Shown one piece after another: positions 16,560-26,108 of a stretch of DNA of 55,332 bases. The stretch is from NCBI GenBank assembly GCA_902586025.1, contig CACIFV010000006.1, positions 1 through 55,332 on the forward strand, in the 5' to 3' direction. This DNA comes from an uncultured Pelagibacteraceae bacterium (GTDB lineage: Bacteria; Pseudomonadota; Alphaproteobacteria; Pelagibacterales; Pelagibacteraceae). The first letter of the stretch is position 1. Each line of letters starts with the position of its first letter. The notes under the pieces were generated by a model. It was not told the DNA's origin, did not search any database, and worked only from the letters and a program-made list of their open reading frames with translations. A program made the position numbers and the translations under genes.

Positions 16560-17842
16560 TGATAATTCTTACAATGTTTGCAGTCCTTCTACTTCTTTTA
16601 TCTATAAATGTACCTATCGCTATTGGACTTGCAGTAACAACAATTATTGCAATGGTATTGAAAACTGGAACAAGTTTTCTAATTGATACAGCAATCGTTA
16701 TGTTTGATGGATCAATGAAATTTCCATTGATTGCTATTCCTTTATTTATCTTAGCTGGATCAATAATGAATAGTGCGGGTATTTCTAGAAGATTAATAGC
16801 TTTTGCTTCAGCACTCGTTGGATTTATCAAGGGTGGTCTCAGCATGATTAACATTGCTACATCAATGTTTTTTGCAGAAATTTCTGGGTCAGCTGTTGCA
16901 GATGTTGCAGCACTAGGATCTATTTTAATTCCAGCGATGAAGAAAAAAGGATACCCTGGTCCTTTCGCTGCTGCAGTAACTTCATCTTCAGCTTCTTTAG
17001 CAATTATCATTCCACCTTCAATACCAATGATTGTTTATGCGGTAATGGCTCAAAGTTCAGTTGTGCAATTGTTTGTAGCGGGAATTGTTCCAGGAGTAAT
17101 AGGTGGTTTTTTCTTAATGTTAGCAGCATATATTACTGCAAGACGTAAAAACTTTCCTGTTGAAGAAACATTTAATATTCCAAATGTAAAGAAAACTGCA
17201 AAAGATGCAGCTTTAGCATTTTTATTACCTATCATTATCTTAGGTGGAATTTTTGGAGGAGTTGTAACTGCAACTGAAGGAGCAGGTTTAGCAGTTGTAG
17301 CATCATTAGTTATTGGATTTATTTATAAAGAAATAGATTTTAAAAGATTATACGAGTCGGCTTGTGAAGGAGCAATTCAAACAGCTTCAGTAATGTTATT
17401 AGTAGCTGCATCTGTATTACTGGGTGAATTTTTAACAATTGAACAAATCCCGCAAAAAGTTGCAGAATCAATTATTGATTTTACAAATAATAAATATGCA
17501 GTCTTAGGAATACTTAATGTATTTCTTTTAATAATAGGTTTCTTTTTACATTCTGTTGCTGCAATAATTTTAACAGTTCCAATTGTAATGCCATTGGTGA
17601 ATGCTGTAGGAATTGATCCAGTTCACTTTGGTATAATTGTGACATTAAATTTAGCAATCGGTCAACAAACACCACCAGTCGCAAGTGTTCTAGTTACAGC
17701 CTGTTCTGTTGCAAAAGCAGACATATGGGATGTAACAAGATCAAATATATCCTTTATATGTGTATTGTTAGTATTGTTAATGCTAGTAACTTATGTTCCA
17801 GCTATACCAATGACATTAGTTGAATTTTTTTATAGGAGCTAA
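16559..17842 (+). CDS. TRAP transporter large permease (DctM, first system)
   Basis: The 427-residue protein has about 12 hydrophobic segments and the DctM signatures FAEISGSAVADVAALGSI near residue 103, SSASLAIIIPPSIPMIVYA near 142 and LAIGQQTPPVASVL near 364. It forms the transport channel with the small permease in the inner membrane. The length is typical of the family (about 425-430). Its stop codon touches the ATG of the crotonase gene, so transport and first catabolic steps appear to be co-expressed. Confidence 0.93.
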   Translation: MIILTMFAVLLLLLSINVPIAIGLAVTTIIAMVLKTGTSFLIDTAIVMFDGSMKFPLIAIPLFILAGSIMNSAGISRRLIAFASALVGFIKGGLSMINIATSMFFAEISGSAVADVAALGSILIPAMKKKGYPGPFAAAVTSSSASLAIIIPPSIPMIVYAVMAQSSVVQLFVAGIVPGVIGGFFLMLAAYITARRKNFPVEETFNIPNVKKTAKDAALAFLLPIIILGGIFGGVVTATEGAGLAVVASLVIGFIYKEIDFKRLYESACEGAIQTASVMLLVAASVLLGEFLTIEQIPQKVAESIIDFTNNKYAVLGILNVFLLIIGFFLHSVAAIILTVPIVMPLVNAVGIDPVHFGIIVTLNLAIGQQTPPVASVLVTACSVAKADIWDVTRSNISFICVLLVLLMLVTYVPAIPMTLVEFFYRS

Positions 17843-18625
17843 ATGAGTAAATTAATAAAATTAAATAAAAAAAACGAACATTTAGTAGAAGTTGTTATTA
17901 ATAGACCTGAGAAATTAAATGCAATGACTAAGCCAATGTGGATTGAGCTTGGCAAAGTTTTTAAAAAGTTATCTAAGAATAAAAATTTAAGATGTATCAT
18001 TATAAGAGGAGAGGGTGGTAAATCTTTTTCACCAGGAAATGATATTGGAGAATTTAAAAAACAAAGATCTTCATCAAAATTAGCAAAATCTTACGGTAAA
18101 TTTTTACACGGAACACTTGGAGCAATTTTTGATTGCCCAATACCAACAATTGCTTTGATTGAAGGAATATGTGTTGGTGGTGGATTAGAAATAGCAGGAT
18201 GTTGTGACATTAGAATTTGTGGTAAAAGTTCTAGGTTTGGAGTTCCAATTAAAAGATTAGGCTTAACAATGGCTGCAAAAGAACTTGAGGTTCTTTTAAA
18301 AGTAACCAATTACACAACTGCAATGGAAATATTGTTTGAAGGAAGAGTATTTGGAGCTGATGAAGCATTTCAGAAGAGACTAGTTAATAGAGTAGTAAAT
18401 GATAAAGATGTTGAAAAAGAAGCTTATAAATCAGCTGAATTAATATGTGAAGGTGCTCCAAAAGTTGCAAGGTGGCATAAGCAATTTGCAAGAAACATTT
18501 TAAAAAATGGAAAAGTCACAGAAAAAATAAACAATCTTGGTTACAAATGCTACGATACCCAAGACTTTAAAATTGGATATCAATCTTTCTTAAATAAAAC
18601 AAAACCAAAATTCAAAAATAAGTAA
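17843..18625 (+). CDS. Enoyl-CoA hydratase/isomerase (crotonase) family protein
   Basis: The 260-residue protein has the crotonase fold: VVINRPEKLNAMTKPMW near the start, the oxyanion-hole segments GGKSFSPGNDIGEF near 58 and IEGICVGGGLEIAGCCD near 105. The first catalytic glutamate of hydratases is kept (GGGLEIA), but the position of the second, in FGQPEI of classical hydratases, reads FGVPIK here. This suggests another crotonase reaction such as isomerisation, decarboxylation or hydrolysis, or a one-acid hydratase. It starts directly after the TRAP large permease and is followed after 3 nt by a CoA-transferase, so a CoA thioester of the imported acid is a plausible substrate. Confidence 0.88.
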   Translation: MSKLIKLNKKNEHLVEVVINRPEKLNAMTKPMWIELGKVFKKLSKNKNLRCIIIRGEGGKSFSPGNDIGEFKKQRSSSKLAKSYGKFLHGTLGAIFDCPIPTIALIEGICVGGGLEIAGCCDIRICGKSSRFGVPIKRLGLTMAAKELEVLLKVTNYTTAMEILFEGRVFGADEAFQKRLVNRVVNDKDVEKEAYKSAELICEGAPKVARWHKQFARNILKNGKVTEKINNLGYKCYDTQDFKIGYQSFLNKTKPKFKNK

Positions 18626-18628
18626 TAG

Positions 18629-19822
18629 ATGACTGCATCATTAAAAGGCATTCGTGTACTTGAGATGGCACAAATAATGGCTGGTCCAACCTGTGGACTG
18701 TTATTAGCTGATCTTGGAGCAGAGGTAATTAAAATAGAAAAGACACCCGGAGGAGATGATACCAGAAACTTCTTACCACCAGAAATTAATGGAGAGTCTG
18801 CAGCCTTTATGATGATGAATAGAAATAAGAAAGGTATCGCATTAAATTTAAAAGACAAAGATGGAATAGAGATATTTAAAACGATGGTAAAAAATTCTGA
18901 TGTAGTTTTAGAGAATTTTAGAAAAGGGACATTAGAAAAACTAGGTGTTGGATATGATGTTATGTCAGAAATTAATCCTAAAATCATTTTATGTGAAATA
19001 TCTGGATATGGAAGAACGGGTCCTTACGCAGATAAGGGAGGATTTGATTTAGTTGCACAAGGAATGAGTGGATTAATGAGTATTACTGGCGAAAGTAAAG
19101 ATAAACCACCAATGAAAGTTGGTGCACCAATAACAGATATTACAGCTGGTTTGCTTGCAGCTAGTGGAATTTTAGCAGCTTTAGTTCACAGAGAAAAAAC
19201 AGGTGAGGGACAAAAAGTTGATACATCTTTATATGAAGCTGGTATTGTTCATACTTACTGGCAGTCTGCTATTGCAGGTGCAACTGGAGAGTCGCCTGGA
19301 CCTTTAGGTTCAGCACATCCTTTAACAGCTCCTTATCAAGCATTTAAAACAAAAGATAAATGGATTACTGTAGGTGCTTCAAATCAAAATACTTGGTTGA
19401 TGTTACTTAAAGCAATTGGTCGTGAAGACTTGCAAGAAAATGAAAAATTTACATCAAATTTAAATCGAAAACAAAATTTAAAAGAATTAGTTGATATTCT
19501 TAACGAAGAACTAATAAAAAAAACTTCTAGTGAATGGTTAAAAATCTTTGATGATAATGGATTACCATGCGGACCTATTAACTCTATAACAGAAATGTTT
19601 AAAGATCCTCAAACAATTGAAAGAGAAATGGTTATAGAAGTAGATAATAAAAAAGCTGGTAAAAGTACAGCTATTGGTATGCCAATTAAATTTTCAAAAA
19701 GTAAAACAGAAAAATCAAAAGGTGCTCCAAACTTAGGAGAACATACAAAAGAAGTTATGCAAATCTTTGGTTACAAAGATGACCAAATTGAAGATTTTTA
19801 TAATAGAAAAGTAATTCTTTAA
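18629..19822 (+). CDS. Class III CoA-transferase (CaiB/BaiF family)
   Basis: The 397-residue protein starts with LKGIRVLEMAQIMAGPTCGLLLADLGAEVIKIE-type family sequence, has LNLKDKDG near residue 72, and the catalytic aspartate is expected in PITDITAG near residue 169. The conserved HREKTGEGQKVD segment follows. The family moves CoA between carboxylic acids without ATP. Together with the TRAP importer and crotonase in the same operon it probably activates the imported acid. Specificity (for example carnitine, formyl, mesaconyl, succinyl) cannot be told. Its 3' end overlaps the convergent 2-hydroxyacid dehydrogenase gene by 4 nt. Confidence 0.92.
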   Translation: MTASLKGIRVLEMAQIMAGPTCGLLLADLGAEVIKIEKTPGGDDTRNFLPPEINGESAAFMMMNRNKKGIALNLKDKDGIEIFKTMVKNSDVVLENFRKGTLEKLGVGYDVMSEINPKIILCEISGYGRTGPYADKGGFDLVAQGMSGLMSITGESKDKPPMKVGAPITDITAGLLAASGILAALVHREKTGEGQKVDTSLYEAGIVHTYWQSAIAGATGESPGPLGSAHPLTAPYQAFKTKDKWITVGASNQNTWLMLLKAIGREDLQENEKFTSNLNRKQNLKELVDILNEELIKKTSSEWLKIFDDNGLPCGPINSITEMFKDPQTIEREMVIEVDNKKAGKSTAIGMPIKFSKSKTEKSKGAPNLGEHTKEVMQIFGYKDDQIEDFYNRKVIL

Positions 19823-22722
19823 TTAACAGTTTCAAAAATTTTAAATAATAATTCTGAGACGTGCTTACCTTTTTTCTCAGATAAATCAGATATTTGATGT
19901 CTGCAGCTCGTACCATTTGCAACTATAAAATCTTTTTCACCACTATTATTGATTGCAGGTATCAAAGAAAGATTTGCCATTTTTTTGGAGACATCGTAAG
20001 TCTTACTGTCATATCCAAATGAACCAGCCATACCACAACAACTAGAATCTATCATTTTATTATTAATATTTAATTCTGATAAAAGATTAGTTAGCCCTTT
20101 CATTCTATCCTGTGATTTTTGATGACAGTGTCCATGAATTAATACATTTTGATCAAACTTGTTTGCTTTAATTTTATTATTATTTCTTATTTGTTCTAAA
20201 ATAAATTCCTCAAGTAGATAAAATTTATTTTTAATTTGTTCTCTATTTTTCACATTTTTTAAAGTTTGATATTCATCGTTAAAAGTTAATAAACAGGATG
20301 GTTCAATACCTACAACTGGTAAATCAATATAATTATTTTGAATAACGTAATCATTAAATCTATTAAGCTCTTCAGAAGCTTTGTCTAATTGACCGTAAGA
20401 AATATAAGTTCTTCCACAACAAAGGGGTCTCTTTAATTTATCTTTACCAAAACTTGGTATAACCGCCTGATATCCAAATTTATTTAGTACTTTAATTGCA
20501 TAAACTAAATTTTCATTTTCAAAATTGACATTAAATGTATCTGCAAACAGAATTACTTTATTTTCTGATACTGTTTGACTGTCGTAAATCTCTCTTAATG
20601 CATTCTGGTTTTGAACTTCAGGCATAGACCTTGCCGTTGCAAAACCAAACCTTTCAACGATTGTTGAGATTAGTGGTAGGTTTTTAACCTTGTTGAATAT
20701 AGGAGCAACAATTTTTAATAACCAAATCAGTCTTGGCATATCTGAGATAACTCTATCTTTAATTCGCATACTAAATTTTTTATAGTAATGAGAGAGAAAC
20801 TCAGATTTCATCTTAGCCATATCAACCGACATAGGACATTCTCTTTGACAAGCTTTACAGCTCACACATAACTCCATAGTTTCATACATTTCTTTTGATG
20901 CAAATGAACCCTCTGGAAGTTGATTAGACAAAGCTAATCTTAAAGTATTTGCTCTACCTCTGACTAAATCTTTTTCTTCTTTAGTTACTCTGTATGACGG
21001 ACACATCACACCAGAATCTAATTTTCTACAAGCTCCATTGTTATTACACATCTCAACAGCATCAGAGAATTGGCCCCAGTTTGACCAATCATAATGTGTA
21101 TCTATATTTTCTGTTTGATAACCTGATTTGTATCTCATTAAAGATCTATCATTTGATTTAAACGGTCGAACAATTTTACCTGGATTTAAAAGGTTTTTAC
21201 TATCGAACGTATCTTTTATTTCTTCAAATGCATTTGTGATTTTTTTACCAAACATCATTTCATGAAATTCTGATCTAACAATTCCATCACCATGCTCACC
21301 AGAATGAGAACCTTTATAATCTTTAACCATTTCAAAAGCTTCTTCAGATATGGATCTCATGTTTTGTATATCTTTGTCTGATTTCATATTTAAAACTGGT
21401 CTTACATGGAGAGTTCCAACAGATGCATGTGCATAAAACATTCCACTTGTTCCATATTTTTTAAATATTTCTTTTAATCTAGCTGTGTAGTCAGCTAAGT
21501 GTTCTAAAGAAACTGCACAATCTTCAATGAAGGCAACTGGTTTTCTATCACCTTTCATTGACATCAAAATATTTAATCCAGCTTTTCTTATTTCAAAAAC
21601 CTCTTTCTGTTCTGAAAGATCTGAATAATATGAAAACTCGTTTTTTTTGTTTTGGTTTAAAACTAAATATTCTAGATCCTTTATTTTCTTTTCATATACA
21701 CTTTTCTCGGTATCAATAAATTCTACCATCAAAACAGCTTCAGGATTTCCTTTAATGTATTTTTTTATACCCCCAGCATACATCGGGATTTCTTTCGCTA
21801 AATTTAATAAATTTTGGTCCATCAACTCAACGCAAGTTGGTTTTAATTTCACAATCTCTTTTGACAATTCCATTGCTTGATGGAAATTATCAAAGTAACA
21901 GACACCTAAAATTTTATTCTTTGGTATTTCTGATAATTTTAATTTTATTTTATTAAATAAAGATAATGTTCCTTCAGAACCAACAAGAAGATTTGATGAG
22001 TTGAAGCCTTCAGGATCAATTAAATCAATGTTATATCCTCCAACTCTTCTTTGTGTTGTTGGCCAATTAGCATCAATTTCGCCTCCAACCTGTTGTCTCA
22101 CATCTATGAATTTATCTATGATTTTATAGAGTCTATCTTGATTGTTCTTTGTAGCTAAATAATTCTTATTTATTTGATCAAAATTAAATATGGAGCCATC
22201 ATCCAATATTGCTTCAATTGCTAATACGTTATGAACCATGTTGCCATAATATAAAGATCTTGATCCACAAGAGTTGTTAGCTGACATCCCTCCAATAGTT
22301 GCTCTACTGCTTGTTGAAACATCTACTGGAAACCAAAGACCATGAGGCTTCAAATAAGCATTTAGATGATCTAATACGACACCTGGCTGAACCCATACAT
22401 ATTTTTCTTCAACATTAAGTTCTAAAATTTTATTTTGATGTTTGCTGTAATCGAGTACAACACTTTCGCCAACAGTCTGACCACATTGAGAACTTCCACC
22501 TCCTCTCGCTAATAGAGGTACAGAATTCTTTTGTGAATACTCCATTAAACTTAAAACATCATTGGTATCTTTTGGAAGAACTACACCAAGAGGTTTAATT
22601 TGATATACAGAAGCATCAGTACTGTATCTTCCACGTGAGAATTCATCGAATAAAGTTTTTCCATCAACTTTACTACTAATTTCTTTACCAATTTTTTGTA
22701 TCTGATCTGAATTAAACCGCAT
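19819..22722 (-). CDS. YdiJ-like FAD- and Fe-S-dependent 2-hydroxyacid dehydrogenase
   Basis: This 967-residue protein fuses an FAD-binding oxidase domain (residues about 40-270, with ARGGGSSQCGQ), an FAD-oxidase C-terminal domain (to about 530, with HSGEHGDGIVR), a ferredoxin-like region (CVSCKACQRECP near 625) and a cysteine-rich CCG region with GIEPSC, HGHCHQKS and SSCCGMAGSFG near 800-910. This is the layout of E. coli YdiJ, a D-2-hydroxyglutarate dehydrogenase, and of respiratory D-lactate dehydrogenases. Electrons would pass through the Fe-S cluster to a membrane or soluble acceptor. The exact substrate is unsure. It follows the enolase-superfamily gene by 17 nt on the same strand, so both are probably one operon acting on hydroxy or sugar acids. 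Confidence 0.88.
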   Translation of the reverse strand: MRFNSDQIQKIGKEISSKVDGKTLFDEFSRGRYSTDASVYQIKPLGVVLPKDTNDVLSLMEYSQKNSVPLLARGGGSSQCGQTVGESVVLDYSKHQNKILELNVEEKYVWVQPGVVLDHLNAYLKPHGLWFPVDVSTSSRATIGGMSANNSCGSRSLYYGNMVHNVLAIEAILDDGSIFNFDQINKNYLATKNNQDRLYKIIDKFIDVRQQVGGEIDANWPTTQRRVGGYNIDLIDPEGFNSSNLLVGSEGTLSLFNKIKLKLSEIPKNKILGVCYFDNFHQAMELSKEIVKLKPTCVELMDQNLLNLAKEIPMYAGGIKKYIKGNPEAVLMVEFIDTEKSVYEKKIKDLEYLVLNQNKKNEFSYYSDLSEQKEVFEIRKAGLNILMSMKGDRKPVAFIEDCAVSLEHLADYTARLKEIFKKYGTSGMFYAHASVGTLHVRPVLNMKSDKDIQNMRSISEEAFEMVKDYKGSHSGEHGDGIVRSEFHEMMFGKKITNAFEEIKDTFDSKNLLNPGKIVRPFKSNDRSLMRYKSGYQTENIDTHYDWSNWGQFSDAVEMCNNNGACRKLDSGVMCPSYRVTKEEKDLVRGRANTLRLALSNQLPEGSFASKEMYETMELCVSCKACQRECPMSVDMAKMKSEFLSHYYKKFSMRIKDRVISDMPRLIWLLKIVAPIFNKVKNLPLISTIVERFGFATARSMPEVQNQNALREIYDSQTVSENKVILFADTFNVNFENENLVYAIKVLNKFGYQAVIPSFGKDKLKRPLCCGRTYISYGQLDKASEELNRFNDYVIQNNYIDLPVVGIEPSCLLTFNDEYQTLKNVKNREQIKNKFYLLEEFILEQIRNNNKIKANKFDQNVLIHGHCHQKSQDRMKGLTNLLSELNINNKMIDSSCCGMAGSFGYDSKTYDVSKKMANLSLIPAINNSGEKDFIVANGTSCRHQISDLSEKKGKHVSELLFKIFETVN

Positions 22723-22739
22723 AAAACTTAATTAAAGGT

Positions 22740-23894
22740 TTATTTATTTTTGTAAACCAGTTTACCGAACTTTTTTAACGCGGCCTCTGAAATCTCTAAA
22801 CCTAAACCAGGTTTTTCATTTAAATGTATCCATCCATCACTCATTTTGTGTGGATTTTCAAATAATTGAGCTTGAAGAGGATCTCTTTCATCATCAAATG
22901 ACTCAACAATTCTCCCAGCTGGAGTTGATGCTACTAATGGAGCATGAATATAACAATCATGATGTGGAGCTACATCTATATGATTTAATTCACACAATGC
23001 AGAAAGTTTTTTTCCATTAGTAAAACCACCAAACATTGTGCAATCAAATTGTAAAATTTGTATTGCCTCTTCTTCAATCATGGACCTACATCCATAAATA
23101 GTTATTTCACTTTCACCACCTGACAATGGAATTTTGGTTTGCTTTGATAAAAGTTTTAAAGTTCTTCTATCATCTTCCCATCTAACTGGTTCTTCAATCC
23201 ATGTAGGATTAAATCTCTCAAATTCTTTTACACCTTCAATTGCAGTTTTTAGATCCCATGCTCTATTGACATCAATCATTAAACCTTTTTGATCTCCTAT
23301 TTCATCTCTAATAATCTCTAATCTCTTAGCATCTTCTTTGATACTAAGTCCTCCAACTTTAACTTTAAAACTATGATGACCGATATTTAATAATTTTTGA
23401 ATTTCATCTCTTAATTCTTTTTCATCTTTACCATCTCTGTAGTAAGCACACGTAACATAAACAGGAATTTTATTTCTGTATCCACCAAATAATTTATACA
23501 ATGGGATGTTTGAAGCTTTTCCTATCAAATCCCAACACGCAATATCTAAAGCTGCTGAAATTCTGATTAATGCTTCTCTGCTCCAGCCTTTTTCGCTACT
23601 GGTTCGAGTATCAGTTAATTTGAAAATTTTTTCATAAATTTTTTCAGGACAAAATGGATCTTCTCCAATTATTAAATCTTGTAAGCCATTTGAAAATGGT
23701 TTGATGATAGGAGCTATATCAGTGTAGCTTGTTGCTAAACCAAAGCCTGAATGACCATCTTTAGTTTTAATTTTAATTAAGAGTTCATTAGCTGTTGGTA
23801 CAATAAAGTGACTAACCCAATGTGGCTTTACTTCATCTGGATTATTAAGAACATAAACTTCTAAGCTATCAATTAAATTACTACTATTTGTCAT
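22740..23894 (-). CDS. Enolase-superfamily enzyme (mandelate racemase/acid-sugar dehydratase type)
   Basis: The 384-residue protein has the mandelate racemase subgroup residues: a K-x-K pair in SFKVKVGG near residue 168, metal ligands in LMIDVNRAW (Asp near 197), IEEPV (Glu near 223) and SGGESE (Glu near 249), and an Asp (LQFDCTMFGG) plus His (APHHDC) general acid-base pair. Members abstract an alpha proton from carboxylic acids, giving racemisation or dehydration of sugar acids. The pairing with a YdiJ-like dehydrogenase suggests hydroxy-acid catabolism. It is divergent from the aminotransferase gene at 23940, with a 45-nt shared promoter region. Confidence 0.88.
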   Translation of the reverse strand: MTNSSNLIDSLEVYVLNNPDEVKPHWVSHFIVPTANELLIKIKTKDGHSGFGLATSYTDIAPIIKPFSNGLQDLIIGEDPFCPEKIYEKIFKLTDTRTSSEKGWSREALIRISAALDIACWDLIGKASNIPLYKLFGGYRNKIPVYVTCAYYRDGKDEKELRDEIQKLLNIGHHSFKVKVGGLSIKEDAKRLEIIRDEIGDQKGLMIDVNRAWDLKTAIEGVKEFERFNPTWIEEPVRWEDDRRTLKLLSKQTKIPLSGGESEITIYGCRSMIEEEAIQILQFDCTMFGGFTNGKKLSALCELNHIDVAPHHDCYIHAPLVASTPAGRIVESFDDERDPLQAQLFENPHKMSDGWIHLNEKPGLGLEISEAALKKFGKLVYKNK

Positions 23895-23939
23895 ACATTA
23901 TAAATTTGCTTATATAATTTCTTTAGCATATACAGCGGT

Positions 23940-25112
23940 ATGGCAATTTCAAATAATATAAGACCTGGTCGACATTTTTTGCAAATTCCAGGACCAACAA
24001 ATGTTCCAGATAGAGTTCTAAGAGCTATGGATTATCCAACTATAGATCATAGAGGTCCAGACTTTGCTGAATTAGGATTAAGAGTTTTAGATCGAATAAA
24101 ATTAATTTTCAAAACTTCTGAACCTGTAATAATTTTTCCGGCTTCAGGAACGGGTGCTTGGGAAGCTGCACTTGTAAACACTTTAAGTGCTGGAGATAAA
24201 ATCTTGATGTTTGAAACTGGACATTTCTCAACTCTTTGGTGGGATATTGCTCAAAAATTTAAAATTGAAGTAGACTTTGTTGAAGGTGATTGGAGAACAG
24301 GTGTTGATCCAAACATCGTTGAACAAAAACTAAAAGAAGACAAAGATAAAAAAATTAAAGCAGTTTGTGCTGTACATAATGAAACTTCTACAGGTGTCAC
24401 AAGTAGAATTGGAGAAATTAGAAAAGCTATGGATAATGCGGAACATCCAGCTTTATTATTTGTTGATACGATATCTTCATTAGGCTCTATTGATTATAGA
24501 CATGAAGAATGGAAAGTTGATGTAACTGTTGGTGGTTCACAAAAAGGATTACTATTACCACCAGGACTTTCTTTCAATGCAATAAGTTCTAAAGCTTTAG
24601 AGGCATATAAAACATCTGAATTACCAAAATCGTATTGGGATTGGGGACCGATGTTAGAAAATAATAAGAAAGGTTACTTCCCTTATACACCAGCCACCAA
24701 TTTATTTTATGGTTTGGATGAAGCAATCAATATGCTTACAGAAGAAGGTTTAGATAATGTTTTCAAAAGACACAAAAGATTTGCAGAAGCTACAAGAGTT
24801 GCAGTCAATTCGTGGGGATTAGAAATACTTTGTAAAAATCCAGAAGAATACTCAGATTCATTAACAGCAGTAATGGTTCCAGATGGTCATGATGCAGATT
24901 TTTTAAGAAAAACTATTTTAGATCACTACAACATGTCATTGGGAACAGGACTTGCAAAAGTTGCTGGTAAAATTTTTAGAATTGGCCACTTAGGTGATTT
25001 TAATGAATTAATGTTAGCTGGAACATTAGCTGGTGTTGAAATGGGTTTAATGAAATCTAAAATACCTTATAAAAAAGGTGGAATACTTAAGGCACTTGAG
25101 TATCTCTGTTAA
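23940..25112 (+). CDS. Class V aminotransferase, serine-glyoxylate type
   Basis: The 390-residue protein starts with RHFLQIPGPTNVPDRVLRAM and DHRGPDFAELG, both typical of alanine/serine-glyoxylate aminotransferases. FPASGTGAWEAAL near residue 68 binds the PLP phosphate, FVDTISSLG near 178 contains the PLP-pyridine aspartate, and K202 in GGSQKGLLLPPG is the Schiff-base lysine. The enzyme would convert glyoxylate and serine to glycine and hydroxypyruvate, consistent with the strong glycine/serine requirement known for SAR11-type cells. Alanine or another donor cannot be excluded. It stands alone on the plus strand, followed 18 nt later by a flavoprotein gene. Confidence 0.88.
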   Translation: MAISNNIRPGRHFLQIPGPTNVPDRVLRAMDYPTIDHRGPDFAELGLRVLDRIKLIFKTSEPVIIFPASGTGAWEAALVNTLSAGDKILMFETGHFSTLWWDIAQKFKIEVDFVEGDWRTGVDPNIVEQKLKEDKDKKIKAVCAVHNETSTGVTSRIGEIRKAMDNAEHPALLFVDTISSLGSIDYRHEEWKVDVTVGGSQKGLLLPPGLSFNAISSKALEAYKTSELPKSYWDWGPMLENNKKGYFPYTPATNLFYGLDEAINMLTEEGLDNVFKRHKRFAEATRVAVNSWGLEILCKNPEEYSDSLTAVMVPDGHDADFLRKTILDHYNMSLGTGLAKVAGKIFRIGHLGDFNELMLAGTLAGVEMGLMKSKIPYKKGGILKALEYLC

Positions 25113-25130
25113 TTAATCAAGTTACAAATC

Positions 25131-26096
25131 ATGCTTGATTTTTGCATCATAGGATCGGGAATTTCTGGATCAACGATAGCAAACTTATTAAGTAAAAAAT
25201 ATTCCGTTGCAGTTTATGATAAAGCAAGAGGTTATGGTGGAAGAAGTTCATTTAAAAAATACAAAGATAAAGTTGGATTTGATCATGGACTTCAATATAT
25301 CTCTCCAAAATCTACAAAATTTAAAACATTTACTAATAAACTTATTAAGAAAAAAGTTTTAAAAAAGTGGGGAGGAAATCATTTATTTCTACATAAAACA
25401 GTCAAAGAAATTAAAAATCATTTAAAATTAATTGGAACAAAAGGAAACAACTCCATTAGTAAACATTTATTAAAGAAAATTAAATGTAATTTTGAACATG
25501 AGCTTATAAATATAAAGAGATTAAGTGATCATTGGGAGTTAACATTTAAAAATAATGTAAAACAAAAATGTAAAAATCTTATTTTGACTTGCCCTTTTCC
25601 ACAAAGTAAGAAATTAGGACGAAAATATCTTAATAAATCTTATTTAAATCAAAAAGTTAAGATGGATGCCAATTTGACAGTTATGATTGTCACCAATAAG
25701 CTTAAACAGAATAATAGTAGTTATTTTTTTAACGATGAGATACTTGGTTGGGCTGCATACGAAAATAGTAAGAAAAGATTTAACTATAAGTATGATTTAT
25801 GGACACTTCAGAGCACATACAAATACGGTAATAAATTCACTAAAGATTATAGAAACAAAAGAAAATACTATACAAATCAACTAGTTAAAAAATTTGAAAA
25901 ATTAACAAAGTTAAAAATCAAAAAAATTCATCACTCAAGAATTCATGGCTGGATGTATTCATCTAATTCAAAGCCACTTAAACAATTATCTTTATGGAAT
26001 AAGTCTTTAAAATTAGGTTTATGTGGTGATTATTTTGGAGGACCAAGGTTAGAAAATGGGTGGCTAAGTGCACAAGACTTATTTAAAAAAATATAA
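25131..26096 (+). CDS. Renalase-like FAD-dependent oxidoreductase
   Basis: The 321-residue protein has an N-terminal dinucleotide-binding motif (CIIGSGISGSTIANLL), the KARGYGGRSS motif typical of renalase-like amine oxidases near residue 33, FDHGLQYIS near 52, and a C-terminal LGLCGDYFGGPRLENGWLSA segment that closes the FAD site. Bacterial relatives oxidise dihydro-nicotinamide isomers or unknown amines. It contains many lysines and asparagines, as neighbours do. The second pilin gene starts 12 nt downstream, so they may be co-transcribed, but no functional link is evident. Confidence 0.82.
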   Translation: MLDFCIIGSGISGSTIANLLSKKYSVAVYDKARGYGGRSSFKKYKDKVGFDHGLQYISPKSTKFKTFTNKLIKKKVLKKWGGNHLFLHKTVKEIKNHLKLIGTKGNNSISKHLLKKIKCNFEHELINIKRLSDHWELTFKNNVKQKCKNLILTCPFPQSKKLGRKYLNKSYLNQKVKMDANLTVMIVTNKLKQNNSSYFFNDEILGWAAYENSKKRFNYKYDLWTLQSTYKYGNKFTKDYRNKRKYYTNQLVKKFEKLTKLKIKKIHHSRIHGWMYSSNSKPLKQLSLWNKSLKLGLCGDYFGGPRLENGWLSAQDLFKKI

Positions 26097-26108
26097 TAAG
26101 TTAAATTT

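Noticed and set aside
16471-17010. 179-codon minus-strand open frame under the TRAP permease genes
   Set aside because: It is the complement of two clear DctQ/DctM reading frames; its Ile/Ala-rich translation shows no domain and lacks a start signal, so it is a codon-bias shadow.
18580-18987. 135-codon minus-strand open frame across the crotonase/CoA-transferase junction
   Set aside because: It overlaps two well-supported plus-strand genes and has no family features.
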